A stretch of DNA of 60,000 nucleotides from the NCBI GenBank assembly GCA_950295325.1, contig OX485805.1, forward strand, positions 24,417,501 to 24,477,500, read 5' to 3'. Below are positions 59,851 to 60,000 of the stretch, piece by piece (the first letter of the stretch is position 1; each line of letters opens with the position of its first letter). Made by a program: the position numbers and the translations under genes. The notes below the pieces were generated by a model that saw nothing but the letters and a program-made list of their open reading frames with translations, was not told the DNA's origin and ran no database searches. Source of the DNA: Polytrichum commune. Its lineage: Eukaryota; Streptophyta; Polytrichopsida; Polytrichales; Polytrichaceae.

Positions 59851-60000
59851 TAATTTTTCCAGCATGACAGATTTCAGGACAGACAAACACCACCAAGTAG
59901 TTATCTTAAATTGATAAACTTGGAGACATATTATATTAAACCAAATCCTCCCCTCTTTTTCCGCCAACAAAATATGCAATGGTCCCGCAACATGGTTCAT

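Overview
The window is nuclear DNA from a green plant (streptophyte). Genes are split by GT-AG introns, intergenic space is AT-rich and full of small transposons, and all four recognisable proteins resemble plant families: a PQQL-type M16 peptidase, a SYN1/REC8 meiotic kleisin, Pus10, and cyclin T of the CYCT1;4/1;5 type. I cannot name the species. Similarity to angiosperm proteins is clear but moderate, so a non-flowering streptophyte is plausible (inference).

All four genes lie on the minus strand. PQQL: 10727-22037, 21 exons, 1138 aa. REC8: 26355-33790, 19 exons, 669 aa. PUS10: 39320-40963, one exon, 547 aa. Cyclin T: 45003-51992, 9 exons, 714 aa. I assembled the exons by hand from splice signals, reading-frame phase and family similarity; each spliced model totals a multiple of three. 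The four genes act in unrelated processes: proteolysis, meiotic cohesion, tRNA modification and transcription elongation. I see no operon-like or clustered pathway logic.

The rest is mobile DNA. At 1-10.6 kb there is no supportable gene, but there is a pogo/Lemi-like MITE, a Tourist-like MITE, an hAT-like MITE, a tRNA-derived SINE with a perfect 12-bp target duplication, a long foldback, and the first copies of several families that recur later. PQQL introns 1 and 17 carry 5S-rRNA-like repeats, and intron 17 also holds a 0.55-kb inverted-repeat element. The 22-26 kb interval holds a decayed pogo-type transposase and short palindromic repeats. A 512-bp MITE sits in the last REC8 intron. About 1.6 kb of imperfect tandem repeats lies upstream of REC8. 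At 53.5-55.9 kb an hAT element with a perfect 8-bp duplication is followed by two TTA-type MITEs in opposite orientations. The window ends in further MITEs.

I found no CRISPR array, no intact tRNA or rRNA gene, no LTR retrotransposon coding region and no virus. Nothing here is clearly a new biological system. The most unusual material is the 5S-derived repeat family, the AACCGGTT repeat family with its 21-bp satellite offshoot, the tandem array upstream of REC8, and unusual splicing or termini in PQQL and REC8.
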